Counted from the first letter of the stretch, positions 1-14,794 are shown. The stretch: DNA of 64,000 nucleotides from an uncultured Dehalococcoidia bacterium (GCA_951813535.1 OX638345.1:1439029-1503028); one strand, 5' to 3'. Notes: generated by a model not told the origin, from the sequence alone. A program made the numbers and translations.

Positions 1-155
1 AGCCGAGCCTGGCGGCCGGTGTCAGTCGGATCGGCAATGCGCGGCGGCGGCATTTGCCGGGGGAAGCGCATCCCAACGCGCGTGGTAAACGGTAAAGCCA
101 TTTGGTGGCCAGATCGCCTCCTGAAAACTGCTCCTCCTGGAAACCGCTGCGGGTA
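1..155. other. No recognisable gene at window start
   Basis: The first 155 bases precede the rRNA promoter. One forward frame is open from the window edge to a stop near base 156, but its translation is arginine- and glycine-rich and shows no recognisable motif. It could be the tail of a gene that starts outside the window, or non-coding. I cannot support a call. Confidence 0.3.
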
Positions 156-184
156 TTGACAATATCCTTGAAAGCGGCTAAAGT
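156..184 (+). promoter_or_regulatory. Sigma-70-type promoter of the 16S rRNA gene
   Basis: A perfect -35 hexamer TTGACA (156-161) is followed, after a 17-base spacer, by TAAAGT (179-184). The element lies about 85 bases upstream of the mature 16S start, the expected place for an rRNA promoter. No other well-spaced pair was seen in the leader. Confidence 0.6.
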
Positions 185-255
185 TGCCGAACTCACTGGT
201 CGTCGAGGCCACAAGCCACCGCCGGTGAAGGCTCCTTAACAGCTGAATAGTGGAA

Positions 256-1797
<1,542 letters not shown>

Positions 1798-2011
1798 TCG
1801 GGGAACGCCTCACCAGGCGCGAACCGGCCTACTCCCAGGTCAATCAGCGGATGTTCCTGTCACTCGGGTCTTCAGGTCGAGTCTTTGAGACTCCCATTCC
1901 CAGAGAGCAGGTTCCCTGAGAAAATCCGTTGAACCGGCAAACTTGCCGGACAAAATCGCAAACTTCTTACTTCCTTTCACTAATCAGCCGCTAACGAGCG
2001 TCGAACGTATT

Positions 2012-2041
2012 CGGGCCTTTGTTTAAAGGCCCGTTTCGCTT
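2012..2041 (+). terminator. Intrinsic terminator of the 16S transcription unit
   Basis: A 9-bp perfect stem (CGGGCCTTT 2012-2020 with AAAGGCCCG 2025-2033) has a 4-base loop and is followed by a T-rich tail. It ends 13 bases before the thiL start codon. It therefore closes the rRNA unit before any 23S gene, and thiL must be transcribed from a start at or after the hairpin, or by read-through. Confidence 0.75.
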
Positions 2042-2054
2042 GTATGTTGACACC

Positions 2055-3068
2055 ATGCGCATCTCCGACTTGGGTGAATTCGGCCTCGTCGAATTGGTGC
2101 AGGATTGGACGAGGCAGTCAATCCGCGCTTCAGAACCCGACCCCTCAGCCGTGTACCGGACCGTCGTCGACAATGGCGATGACGGCGCGGCCGTAACCTT
2201 TGTACGGGCTGGGGTCACGGAGTTGTACACAACGGATACCATGGTGGACGGCGTACATTTCACGTCCGAGACCACCCCGTGGCGCGACCTGGGTTGGAAA
2301 GCTATCGCCTCAAACGTGAGCGACGTGGCAGCTATGGGCGGGACGGCGGCCCTCGCGTTGATCACCCTGGGACTGCCCGCCGATACCCGGGTTGATGATG
2401 TCAAAGAACTGTACGCCGGGATGACCGAGATTTGCTGCGAGTTCGGAGCCCGGGTCATCGGCGGGGACATGGTGAGGTCGCCCGTGGGTTTCGTTACCGT
2501 GGCCCTGACGGGTATCGCCACCGGTAAGCCGATGGTGCGAACGACGGCCAGGCCGGGCCATCTGGTGGGGCTCACCGGGTCCGTAGGCGGGTCGGCCGGT
2601 GGACTGCGGGCGATGCTTGAAAAGGAAGCGGTATCCGGGTCGGCGGCAGACCAGCTCGTCATGACCCATCGCCGCCCGCGCCCGCACGTACCGGAAGGAC
2701 AGATCCTCGTTGCAAACGGGATAGATTCGGCCATGGATGTCAGCGACGGGTTGGCGGACGATTTGGCAAAGTTGTGCTCCGCCAGCGGCGTGGCGGCCAA
2801 TATTTGGGCCGAAAAGGTGCCCGCGCACCCGGCGCTGCAGGCCGTGTTCCCCAATGACTGGCTTGACCTCGCTCTGTACGGCGGGGAGGATTATGTCCTG
2901 CTGTTCACTGCGCAACCAGAGGTAATGAGCGCTGTGATGGGTCTATTGCCCGACGGCGCCGCGGTCATCGGAGAGATAACGGACGGAACACCCGGCACGG
3001 TCACGGTATTGGAACCCGATGGTACCACCCGTCTCAGGGCCGGCGCAGGCTGGGACCATTTCGGCTGA
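2055..3068 (+). CDS. thiL: Thiamine-monophosphate kinase ThiL
   Basis: ThiL phosphorylates thiamine monophosphate to the cofactor thiamine diphosphate with ATP, the last step of the pathway, in the cytoplasm. The 337-residue product has the family hallmarks: an acidic GDDGAAV motif near residue 46, VDGVHF, a GGDMV segment, MDVSDGLADDL and GGEDYVLLF. These are PurM/ThiL-fold ATP and magnesium sites. I chose ATG 2055 because the reading begins MRISDLGEFGLVE, the usual ThiL N-terminus. An ATG-free extension to 2019 would run through the terminator hairpin. No Shine-Dalgarno is evident and the start is only 13 bases past the terminator, so a leaderless mRNA is possible. It is followed by tsaE-tsaB-ndk. 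Confidence 0.93.
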   Translation: MRISDLGEFGLVELVQDWTRQSIRASEPDPSAVYRTVVDNGDDGAAVTFVRAGVTELYTTDTMVDGVHFTSETTPWRDLGWKAIASNVSDVAAMGGTAALALITLGLPADTRVDDVKELYAGMTEICCEFGARVIGGDMVRSPVGFVTVALTGIATGKPMVRTTARPGHLVGLTGSVGGSAGGLRAMLEKEAVSGSAADQLVMTHRRPRPHVPEGQILVANGIDSAMDVSDGLADDLAKLCSASGVAANIWAEKVPAHPALQAVFPNDWLDLALYGGEDYVLLFTAQPEVMSAVMGLLPDGAAVIGEITDGTPGTVTVLEPDGTTRLRAGAGWDHFG

Positions 3069-3108
3069 TCCTGGCCGGCAGACGCAGCGTGGGGCCGAAC
3101 ATCAGGTC

Positions 3109-3660
3109 ATGGGGATGAGCATCACAATCCATACCGACACTGCCGAGGAGACCCGCGAGGTCGGGCAAATCATCGGGCGGGTGGCCGCCGCCGGCGACAT
3201 TTACCTCCTGACCGGCCCACTGGGCGCCGGCAAGACTTGCCTCACCCAGGGCATAGCAAGGGGGCTGGAGGCGCCCGGTTACGCTCGCAGCCCCACCTTC
3301 GTTCTCGTGACCCGATACCAGGGTCGCCTGACCATCCATCACGCGGACCTGTACCGGATCGGCCACCCTGCGGAGGCATGGGATCTGGGCCTGGAGGACA
3401 TCATCGCGGCTGGGGAAGACGTGCTGATCGTCGAGTGGGCCGACCGGGCCGCTGAGATTTTCCCGGACGACGCGTTGTGGGTTCATCTGGACTACGCGGC
3501 TGACGGGGACCCGGCGGCATGCGAGGTGATCCCGGATTCCGATGGCTCAATTCCGTCGCGGCATCGGATCACCATCGGCGATGCTCCAGAGCGATACGGG
3601 CGCTTGCTGGAACGGCTAAAGCGTCGTTCCCTTTCGGATGCCTTGGATGGGGTGTCCTGA
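3109..3660 (+). CDS. tsaE: tRNA threonylcarbamoyladenosine synthesis ATPase TsaE
   Basis: TsaE is the small ATPase that supports the TsaB-TsaD complex transferring threonylcarbamoyl to A37 of ANN-decoding tRNAs. The 183-residue protein shows a Walker A loop (GPLGAGKT, residues 36-43), a switch region (SPTFVLVTRY) with HADLYR, and VEWADRA near residue 110, all typical of the family. Start options are ATG 3109 and ATG 3115 (MSITIHTD); the frame is open back to 3019, but that part overlaps thiL and looks non-coding. The C-terminus is slightly longer than usual. The stop overlaps the start of tsaB (ATGA), so the two are translationally coupled and functionally linked. Confidence 0.93.
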   Translation: MGMSITIHTDTAEETREVGQIIGRVAAAGDIYLLTGPLGAGKTCLTQGIARGLEAPGYARSPTFVLVTRYQGRLTIHHADLYRIGHPAEAWDLGLEDIIAAGEDVLIVEWADRAAEIFPDDALWVHLDYAADGDPAACEVIPDSDGSIPSRHRITIGDAPERYGRLLERLKRRSLSDALDGVS

Positions 3661-4391
3661 TGCTTTTATCCATCGACACTTCTTCGCGTTACGGCGGAGT
3701 TGCACTCGCGGACAGCGGTGGAGCGGTGGCAGAGGCCCGAACATGGCGGTCCACGGCTAACCACACCGCACAACTGATGCCGGCGGTAACCGAGTTATTG
3801 CGGGCGCGCGGTATCCGGGCTGCGGACCTGACTGCGGTAGCCGTCGCGCTGGGTCCGGGGCCATTCAGCGCTCTGCGCGTGGGCGTCAGCGCCGCCAAGG
3901 GACTGGCTATTGCCGGCGGGTTTCCGATATTTGGCGTGGACACGTTGCTGTTGGAGGCGTGGCGGTACCTGTACCCGACGATGCAAGAGAACCGTCGCGA
4001 AGCAAGGGTCCCGGTATCCTGGTTGGATGCCGGGCGAAACGAGGTTGCGGCCGGAATTTTCGGAACCGACGGCGAACGATTGGGAGAAGACCGGGTCGCG
4101 TCGCCGGCGGAATTGCTGCAACAGGACGCCGGGGACCCGTGGTTGGCCGTCTATTGTGGCGAGGCGGCGTGGATGCGTCGGGAAGAAATCGCCGTTCAGG
4201 CGGGTGGCGTCGTCATGCCATGGACGCCGGCCGACCGGCTCTGGGCGTTGTCCGAAATGGCCGCCAAGCGCTTGAGCGAGTGCGAATCCGACGATCTGAG
4301 TACTCTGCAGCCGTACTACCTGCGAATGCCCACTATCGGGGCGCCGCGCCGGCGGGACCTGGTCCGCCAGGGCCGGCCGTCCTCATCTTAG
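3660..4391 (+). CDS. tsaB: tRNA threonylcarbamoyladenosine synthesis protein TsaB
   Basis: TsaB is the ASKHA-fold partner of TsaD in t6A37 formation. The 243-residue product starts MLLSIDTSSRYGGVAL, the phosphate-1-like motif of this fold, and carries GPGPFSALRVGVSAAKGLA near residues 65-83, the most conserved TsaB block. The start ATG overlaps the tsaE TGA. The reading frame is open further upstream, but only inside tsaE. TsaD is not in this window and must be encoded elsewhere. A TrmO/TsaA-like gene, whose family can methylate t6A, lies at 52974. Confidence 0.93.
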   Translation: MLLSIDTSSRYGGVALADSGGAVAEARTWRSTANHTAQLMPAVTELLRARGIRAADLTAVAVALGPGPFSALRVGVSAAKGLAIAGGFPIFGVDTLLLEAWRYLYPTMQENRREARVPVSWLDAGRNEVAAGIFGTDGERLGEDRVASPAELLQQDAGDPWLAVYCGEAAWMRREEIAVQAGGVVMPWTPADRLWALSEMAAKRLSECESDDLSTLQPYYLRMPTIGAPRRRDLVRQGRPSSS

Positions 4392-4435
4392 CGTGGCCAT
4401 CACAAACTCATTAGTCACAAGGAGCAAGCAAACCA

Positions 4436-4888
4436 ATGGAACGGACTTTCGTTGCCATCAAACCCGACGGCATCCAGCGCGGCCTCGTCGGCGAGGTGAT
4501 CTCACGGTTGGAACGTCGGGGCCTGAAGCTGGTGGCCATCCGCCTGATGATCGTAGACGAGGATTTGGCCAAGCGGCACTACGCGGAGCACGTCGAGCGG
4601 CCCTTCTTCCCGTCGCTGGTGGATTTCATTACTTCGGGACCCATCGTTGCCATGATCTGGGAATCGGACAACGCGGTGGCGCTGGCCCGGCAGACCATCG
4701 GCTCCACCAACCCGGCGGAGGCAACTCCGGGCACGATACGGGCGGACCTGGGCATCGACACCGGACGGAACATCGTTCACGGATCCGACAGCCCGGTGTC
4801 GGCGGAACGGGAGATCGGCCTGTTCTTCGAACCGGACCACGCGCTGGAATACTCGCGCAGCACCGACCCCTGGCTTAGAGAATCCTGA
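4436..4888 (+). CDS. ndk: Nucleoside diphosphate kinase
   Basis: Ndk moves the gamma-phosphate between nucleoside triphosphates and diphosphates through a phospho-histidine. The 150-residue protein starts [12 protein letters not shown] and carries the active-site motif NIVHGSDS with His115, and ends with the EIGLFF segment near residue 130. Length is normal for the family. An AAGGAG box lies about 10 bases upstream of ATG 4436. It follows tsaB by 44 bases on the same strand, and its last 14 bases overlap the end of convergent rsfS. Confidence 0.96.
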   Translation: MERTFVAIKPDGIQRGLVGEVISRLERRGLKLVAIRLMIVDEDLAKRHYAEHVERPFFPSLVDFITSGPIVAMIWESDNAVALARQTIGSTNPAEATPGTIRADLGIDTGRNIVHGSDSPVSAEREIGLFFEPDHALEYSRSTDPWLRES

Positions 4889-5240
4889 CCACCTGGGGAG
4901 CGCGGCTCCAGAGCCGTTCCAGCCCGAAGAACCGACGCTCTTCCGGGCCGAAAATGTGGATTACCACGTCGGCAAAATCGAGGAGAACCCAGCCCGACGC
5001 GGGGGTACCCTCACGATGGTGTCGTGGGACGCCGGCGTCCTTCATGGCCTCGGACAGATCTTCTTCGAGAGCTTCTATCTGACGCACGGAATCGGCGGTC
5101 ATCACGACAAAGTAATCGGCGAAGACCGTCAACTCTCGAAGGTCCAGCATGACGATGTCGGAGGCCAGTTTGTCGGCGGCCACGTCGACAGCTAGTCGCG
5201 CGACGTCAGTGGGTGTCAAAGTATCGGTGGTACTGGTCAT
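4875..5240 (-). CDS. rsfS: Ribosome silencing factor RsfS
   Basis: RsfS (Iojap/YbeB family) binds ribosomal protein uL14 and blocks 30S-50S joining under starvation. The 121-residue product contains the family block [14 protein letters not shown], an acidic helix with ALEEDL, the segment [14 protein letters not shown] and the terminal VVIHIF...[10 protein letters not shown] took ATG 5240 ([12 protein letters not shown]); the open frame reaches 5342 but the added residues look non-coding and no match is expected there. It is convergent with ndk, overlapping it by 14 bases, and divergent from gltB. Confidence 0.92.
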   Translation of the reverse strand: MTSTTDTLTPTDVARLAVDVAADKLASDIVMLDLRELTVFADYFVVMTADSVRQIEALEEDLSEAMKDAGVPRHHREGTPASGWVLLDFADVVIHIFGPEERRFFGLERLWSRAPQVVRIL

Positions 5241-5325
5241 TGTATGGTCGCCACTGGTTAGTTTCGGCAGTCGTGAGCAGCCCTTGCGGGCAGGTATCGG
5301 GAGTATAGGCCGGCGATGGTTTGCC

Positions 5326-5353
5326 TTGCAATCCCCGCCCATTGTGATATATT
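5326..5353 (+). promoter_or_regulatory. Promoter of gltBD, extended -10 type
   Basis: TTGCAA (5326-5331), a 16-base spacer and TATATT (5348-5353), with TG one base before the -10 (5345-5346), make a strong extended -10 promoter. Transcription would begin near 5360, giving a leader of about 104 bases before gltB. Confidence 0.6.
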
Positions 5354-5368
5354 ACACAAACCCATTTT

Positions 5369-5434
5369 GCCAGCGGCGAGAAAGTCCATGAGCCCCAAGT
5401 TGGGAGTGGTTCTCGGCATAGCTGGCGGCTTTTT
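5369..5434 (+). promoter_or_regulatory. Terminator-like hairpin in the gltB leader (candidate attenuator)
   Basis: Three nested pairings are visible: GCCAGC (5369-5374) with GCTGGC (5421-5426), CGAGAA (5377-5382) with TTCTCG (5410-5415), and CCCA with TGGG at the tip near 5394-5404. The stem is followed at once by a T tract (5430-5434) and a second T run, so it looks like an intrinsic terminator lying between the promoter and the gltB start. A short frame starting at ATG 5388 crosses it and could be a leader peptide. The function is inference. Confidence 0.4.
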
Positions 5435-5463
5435 CATTTTCCCAGCGACCGCAGGATGCAGCC

Positions 5464-10003
<4,540 letters not shown>

Positions 10004-10011
<8 letters not shown>

Positions 10012-11455
10012 AGTCACCGGATTTGTCGAATTCGGCAGGACCCCGCCGGAGCGACGTCTCCCTTCCGTAAGGATCGGTGATTATCGCGAGTACTACCACC
10101 GCTGGTCTGACCAACAGGCGACCGAGCAGGGTGGCCGGTGCATGGACTGCGCGGTACCGTTCTGCCACATGGGGTGCCCCCTGGGGAACGTGATACCGGA
10201 TTTCAACCACCAGGTGTACCTCGGAAATTGGGAACGGGCGCTGGAAGTGCTACTCAGCACCAACAACTTCCCTGAGTTTACGGGCCGAATCTGCCCGGCG
10301 CCGTGCGAAGCGTCCTGTGTGCTCAGCATCAACGCTGATCCCGTCACCATCGAGTACATCGAGAAAGAGATCAGCGACCGGGGATATGAGCAGGGCTGGA
10401 TCAAAGCGGTGGCACCCGAGACGCGAACGGGCAAAGCCGTGGCGGTGGTGGGGAGTGGACCCTCCGGACTGGCCGCTGCCCAGCAATTGAATCGGGCCGG
10501 GCATACGGTCACGGTCTTGGAACGGGCCGACTACATCGGTGGCCTGCTGATGCTGGGCATCCCGGACTTCAAGCTGGAAAAGTCGGTTGTTCAGAGACGG
10601 GTCGAGCTGATGGAAACGGAGGGGATCGAGTTCCGCACCGGCGTCAATGTCGGAGTGAATTACCCGGCCGACCGGTTGCTGCAAGAATTTGACGCAGTGT
10701 GCCTGACCGGCGGTTCCACTCAAGCCCGGGACCTTGACGTTCCTGGGCGTGAGTTGGATGGCGTTCATTTCGCCATGGAATACCTGCCACAGCAGAACCG
10801 CGTGCTGGCCGGAGAAACCATCGACGGTCAAATCACCGCCGAGGGCAAGAGGGTCATCATTTTGGGAGGAGGCGACACCGGCGCAGACTGCCTGGGCACC
10901 GCTCACCGCCAGGGAGCAGAGATCGTCCACCAGTTTGAGCTGCTCCCCGAGCCTCCTGAGAACCGCCCTGACGACAACCCGTGGCCGCTTTGGCCGATGA
11001 TCCTGCGCACCTCAGGCGCCCACGAAGAAGGTGGCGTCCGGGATTACAACATCCTCACCAAGTCCCTTTCGGGCGTGAACGGCCAGGTCAGCCAGTTGCA
11101 CGCCGTCCGCGTGGACTGGACGCGGGGTGAAAACGGCCGCTTCCAGATGGCGGAAGTACCGGGCAGCGACTTCAGCGTGGACGCGGATCTGGTGCTGCTG
11201 GCGATGGGTTTCCTTCATCCGGAACACGGCGGGATGCTGGACCAACTTGGGGTTGATTTGGACGGCAGAGGCAACGTCAAGGTCGATGGCAACAAGATGA
11301 CCTCGGTCCCGGGCATATTCGCCGGCGGCGACATGGTACGTGGCCAGTCGTTGGTCGTATGGGCGATCGCTGAGGGACGGGACGTAGCGCGCGGCGTGGA
11401 TCAGTACCTGTCTTCGGGAACTACTCACCTGCCCCGGTCCGCTGCCGTGGAATAG
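10004..11455 (+). CDS. gltD: Glutamate synthase small subunit GltD
   Basis: GltD is the FAD- and 4Fe-4S-containing subunit that passes electrons from NAD(P)H to GltB. The 483-residue protein has N-terminal iron-sulfur cysteines (CMDCAVPFCHMGCPLGN near residues 46-62, then CPAPCEASC), an FAD dinucleotide fold (VVGSGPSGLAAA), GGLLMLGIPDFKL, and a second dinucleotide fold for the nicotinamide cofactor (ILGGGDTGADC). It ends with GIFAGGDMVRGQSLVVWAIAEGR. The ATG lies inside the end of gltB. A hairpin follows 30 bases after the stop. Confidence 0.96.
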
Positions 11456-11486
11456 GAACCGGTGCCACGACCAACCGAGATGCGTT

Positions 11487-11509
11487 AGGGCGGGTTCAAA
11501 ACCCGCCCT
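11487..11509. terminator. GC-rich hairpin between convergent gltD and the PaREP1-like gene
   Basis: A perfect 10-bp stem, AGGGCGGGTT (11487-11496) and AACCCGCCCT (11500-11509), has a 3-base loop. It sits between two convergent genes, as a bidirectional terminator would, though only weak T tracts follow. The hairpin at 17776 has a similar core, so it may also be a dispersed extragenic repeat. Confidence 0.5.
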
Positions 11510-11515
11510 CATGTT

Positions 11516-11873
11516 TCATTGCCCGATCAACTCCAGTACCCGACGAACGAATCGGTGGACATAAGGGCGGTCGACTTCGATTTCGTAGTCCTCCATTTCG
11601 TCGTGGAAGAAGTTCTTGTGGAACTTCTCCGCCGTTGTGAACCCTCCGATCAACAATGGGTCGTCGTACTCTTCGGTGAGCCTTTGACTGGCGTTTTTCA
11701 TATCCCGGTGGGTGCGGTACTTCCAGCCGCGGTGAACTGAGATAGCGGTCAGCGCTTCGTTGGCTGCCCCGTATAGCCTCTCCGACGCCTGCTGCCGCTC
11801 CCCCGGCCTCAAACTCCCGGTCGGAGTCGGCCAGAAACTTGCGGGCGCACTCGGCGTGTTCCTGTTCCGTCAC
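11516..11873 (-). pseudogene. PaREP1/HEPN-like protein, frameshifted
   Basis: The 98-residue frame from 11812 down to 11516 starts inside a domain. The missing N-terminus is in the next frame, beginning at GTG 11873 (reads VTEQEHAECARKFLADSD) and running into the second frame at a run of five C on the plus strand (11800-11804). Removing one base joins them as ...EFEAG-ERQQASERLYGAAN..., which aligns along its length with the intact protein at 24064 (ERGDRLQATEKVWGALA). The shared features are a helical N-half, an RGW motif, an HR pair and FFHDEM near the C-terminus, matching the PaREP1 family, a HEPN-like helical fold. It follows pyk by 21 bases on the same strand. Either the gene is broken or slippery, or the assembly has a homopolymer error. 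Confidence 0.65.
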
Positions 11874-11893
11874 GCCAACGGATCCTGCGTGCG

Positions 11894-13348
11894 TTAGACC
11901 GCGTCCGGCGCGGCGGAGGCGACGGCGTTGCGACCGATGTGGTCCAGGTATTCCTGGATGTTGAGCACCTGGATCGTGTTGGTGGTGCCGGTGACGCCGG
12001 TCATGAAGCCGTGTACCAGGGTGACCACGTCCCGCTCCGAAACCATTCCCGTGGCCATCGCCGCGTCGACCAGCATGGTGACCAACTTGGCCACGTCCCG
12101 CTCGGCCGGTATGACGCCCTTGGGATTGAGGCCCCAGGCCATGCACACGCGGCGCTGTACGGCCAGGTCATGGGAGAAAACGATGATGTCATTCTCGGGC
12201 CGGAAGCGCGACATCTCGTAGGCGGCCCGCCCGGTGCTCGTAATCACGATCGGTTTGGCATTGAGCGACTTGGCCAACTGGGTGGCCCCCCACGTGACGG
12301 ACTGGGTCTGGTCGCGTTGCGGGAACTCGGAGTAGTAGTGGTACATCTTTTCGGCCTGGACGATAGCGGCGTCGGCAATGCGCACCGCCTCCACCGGGTA
12401 CGCGCCGACCGCGATCTCGTCGGACAGCAGGATGGAATCGCAACCATCGAGCACGGCATTGGCGATATCGGACACTTCCGCACGCGTAGGTGTGGGCGAG
12501 TTGACCATCGACCGCAGCATTTGAGTCGCGACCGAGGAGATGCGTCCAGCGCGGTTTGCTCGGGTCACCATGTCCTTCTGGATGACGGGAACTTCCTCCA
12601 TGGGCATCTCGACGCCGAGATCGCCGCGGGCGACCATGATGCCATCGACCTCGTTGAGGATCTCGTCCAGGTTGGCGATGCACTCGCGTCGTTCAAGTTT
12701 GGCCATTACCGGCGCGCGGCTACCGAGTTGGTTGAGATAGGCTCGAGCGTAGCGGACATCCTCGCCGGTACGCACGAAAGAAAGGGCGACCCAGTCCACA
12801 TCCTGCTCCACGCCGAACTGCAGGGCGACCTTGTCGCTTTCCGTGATTACGGGCATGTCGATGGGCACGTCGGGGAGGTTGACCCCCTTGTACGACGAGA
12901 GGTTGCCCCCGTTGCGGACGTGCGTTTTGACTTCGAGGTCCGGGGTAACTTCCAGGACTTCCAGGCACACCGTCCCGTCGGAGATATAAACCAGGTTGCC
13001 GGGACGCATGCTGCGCAGGATGTCCGGTTCGGGAAAAGGTAGAAGGTAAGGAGAGACGGAGGTTGGTTCGTTGATGATGGAAACTGCATCACCAAAATTC
13101 AGTTGCGCCGCCTCCTCCATGTTCCCCAGGCGGAACTTGTTGCCGCCCAGGTCCTGGAGGACGGCCACGGGGCGGTTGTGTCTTTCGGAGGCCGCTCGTA
13201 CATTGGCGATGACTTCGGCGTGTTCTTCCAGCGTGCCGTGGGAGAAGTTGAGGCGGGCGACGTCCATGCCGGCGCTCACGAGGCGGTCCAAGGTTTCTGG
13301 GGAGCGGGATGCTGGGCCTATGGTGGCGATAATCTTGGTCTTGCGCAT
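11894..13348 (-). CDS. pyk: Pyruvate kinase-family protein with an altered active-site motif
   Basis: The 484-residue protein follows the pyruvate kinase plan: N-terminal RKTKIIATIGPAS, ARLNFSHG, a catalytic barrel with the Lys217/Glu219 segment (MAKLER), VARGDLGVE with Asp243, ATQMLRSM, PTRAEVSDIANAVLDG and a C-terminal allosteric-type domain. Two motifs deviate. The usual SGETA carrying the catalytic threonine reads SDEIA (309-313), so the threonine is isoleucine, and the GPKIR segment reads GNKFR (69-73). It may be a divergent pyruvate kinase with changed kinetics or a paralogue with another role. Start ATG 13348 has AGAGGT a few bases upstream; ATG 13375 is possible but less well placed. 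Confidence 0.85.
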   Translation of the reverse strand: MRKTKIIATIGPASRSPETLDRLVSAGMDVARLNFSHGTLEEHAEVIANVRAASERHNRPVAVLQDLGGNKFRLGNMEEAAQLNFGDAVSIINEPTSVSPYLLPFPEPDILRSMRPGNLVYISDGTVCLEVLEVTPDLEVKTHVRNGGNLSSYKGVNLPDVPIDMPVITESDKVALQFGVEQDVDWVALSFVRTGEDVRYARAYLNQLGSRAPVMAKLERRECIANLDEILNEVDGIMVARGDLGVEMPMEEVPVIQKDMVTRANRAGRISSVATQMLRSMVNSPTPTRAEVSDIANAVLDGCDSILLSDEIAVGAYPVEAVRIADAAIVQAEKMYHYYSEFPQRDQTQSVTWGATQLAKSLNAKPIVITSTGRAAYEMSRFRPENDIIVFSHDLAVQRRVCMAWGLNPKGVIPAERDVAKLVTMLVDAAMATGMVSERDVVTLVHGFMTGVTGTTNTIQVLNIQEYLDHIGRNAVASAAPDAV

Positions 13349-13571
13349 AACGTCTACCTCTGCTGCATGGTCCACTTTCTTTGGCCCATTATAACCCGGC
13401 GCCGGAACAGGTCGTCATATTGATACCCGCAGCGGTAGCGACGCTTTTTCGCAGTCCGTCGAAGCGGATGGCCGAGCGCGTTCTTGGCGAGCAAGATCGG
13501 CCGTGCCTGGCGCCCGGCACGAACGCCGGGCTCAAATCCGGCGCGAGGCCACGGACGCATGCTGAAAACAA

Positions 13572-13598
13572 CAAGGGCGACCCATCGGGCCGCCCCTG
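13572..13598 (-). terminator. Intrinsic terminator of the LLM-oxidoreductase unit
   Basis: On the minus strand a stem of the type GGGCGgCCC / GGtCGCCC with a 4-base GATG loop (about 13574-13597) is followed by TTGTTGTTTTC. It lies 30 bases beyond the stop of the LLM-class gene, in its direction. Confidence 0.6.
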
Positions 13599-13627
13599 CA
13601 CGATTGGCTATTGCGGGAAACGCCGGA

Positions 13628-14794
13628 TCAACTGCGCTGGCGGGTTTCCTCGTAGGCCTGGGTGGCCCGGTCGAGGCCGGCGCGGCGGTTGACCTGCAGG
13701 GTTTCCCTGAGGTCTGACGCCCACTGCTGGGAGGTCTGGATACCGGACAGGCTGCCCTGGAATTGAGGCATCACGTAACGCGCCAAGAGCTCGTACGAGC
13801 GATGGAGCTTGTCGCGGGGAGCCCAATCCTCTACCCGTACCAGGAGACCGCCGAAGCCGCCGGACATTTCCTGCAACTCGTTGATGCGCTGGATGCAATC
13901 GTCCGGGGTGCCGACGATCCACTGCTTGTTATCGGTCATGAAATCAACGATCTGATCGCGCGGAACGTCGGGAACTTCATGACCCAGGGTATTCCCGAAG
14001 TACTCGGTCACGACGCGGGCGGAACCCTCGCGGATGTCCTCCTGGGCCTGCTTCTTGGAATCGGCAAGGTGGACCCCGACTGACAGGCGCCATTCCTCGC
14101 GTTTTACGGTCTGGCCGTGTTCGGCTGCGGTTTCTTCGGCAATGGCCCACTGGTCTTTCAGGCTGGTGGACCGCACCATGTCACGGGGCACGCTGAGGGA
14201 GATGACGCCGGCGCCGTGCTTGCCCGCCGTGGTAACTCCGGCCGGCGACTGGACAGAGGCGACGACTAGGGGGAAGGGCTGCTGATAGGGACGCAACTGC
14301 AGATGCGCGTCGTGCAACTCGAACCAGTCGCTCTCGTAGGTGTAGGGCTCGTCGCTGTCCATCAGGCGTTTGATGACCCCCAGGGACTCGTCCATCATCT
14401 CGCGTTGTCGGGCCGGGTCGATGCCGAACATGTAGGCGTCAGAAGCGAGGGCGCCGGGTCCAACCCCCAGCATCACGCGCCCGCGAGTGAGGTGATCCAG
14501 GAGTACCATGCGGTTGGCAACCATGTAGGGATGATGGTAGGGGAGGCTGACGACGCCCGTACCGAGTCGGAGGTTGCGGGTCCGTTCGGCGGCGGTCGCC
14601 ATGAACACTTCCGGCGAGGCGATGGTCTCCCAGCCGGCGCTGTGGTGCTCGCCGATCCAGGCCTCGTCGTAACCTAGGTGATCCAACCACTGGAGGAGTT
14701 CGAGGTCGCGCTCCAGGGCCAGCGTAGGGTTCTCGCCGACCCGGTGGAACGGTGCCATAAAAACGCCAAATTTCATGCGGGCCGGAGCGTTCAT
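13628..14794 (-). CDS. LLM-class flavin-dependent oxidoreductase (luciferase-like monooxygenase)
   Basis: A 388-residue member of the bacterial luciferase-like TIM-barrel family, which uses reduced FMN or F420 to oxidise small organic molecules. Visible marks are FGVFMAPFH at the N-terminus, WIGEHHSAGWE near residue 45, LRLGTGVVSLPYHHPYMVANR near 75-95 and GRVMLGVGPGAL. The substrate cannot be read from sequence. The gene lies 86 bases downstream of a DUF4286 protein on the same strand, so the pair may form one unit. Start ATG 14794 (MNAPARMKFG) or ATG 14776 (MKFGVFMAP) are both possible. Confidence 0.88.
   Translation of the reverse strand: MNAPARMKFGVFMAPFHRVGENPTLALERDLELLQWLDHLGYDEAWIGEHHSAGWETIASPEVFMATAAERTRNLRLGTGVVSLPYHHPYMVANRMVLLDHLTRGRVMLGVGPGALASDAYMFGIDPARQREMMDESLGVIKRLMDSDEPYTYESDWFELHDAHLQLRPYQQPFPLVVASVQSPAGVTTAGKHGAGVISLSVPRDMVRSTSLKDQWAIAEETAAEHGQTVKREEWRLSVGVHLADSKKQAQEDIREGSARVVTEYFGNTLGHEVPDVPRDQIVDFMTDNKQWIVGTPDDCIQRINELQEMSGGFGGLLVRVEDWAPRDKLHRSYELLARYVMPQFQGSLSGIQTSQQWASDLRETLQVNRRAGLDRATQAYEETRQRS

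Noticed and set aside
1905-1965. A CTGAGA...GAACC pattern upstream of thiL resembling a TPP riboswitch core
   Set aside because: The required TGATC-GG-TAAT-CC and GCG-AGGGA blocks and the closing stem are missing, and an rRNA terminator lies between it and thiL.
13440-13545. Possible tRNA-like segment with a T-arm-like CTCAAAT and a D-arm-like GGCCGAG
   Set aside because: The T loop is the wrong length and no acceptor stem pairs; no anticodon arm fits.
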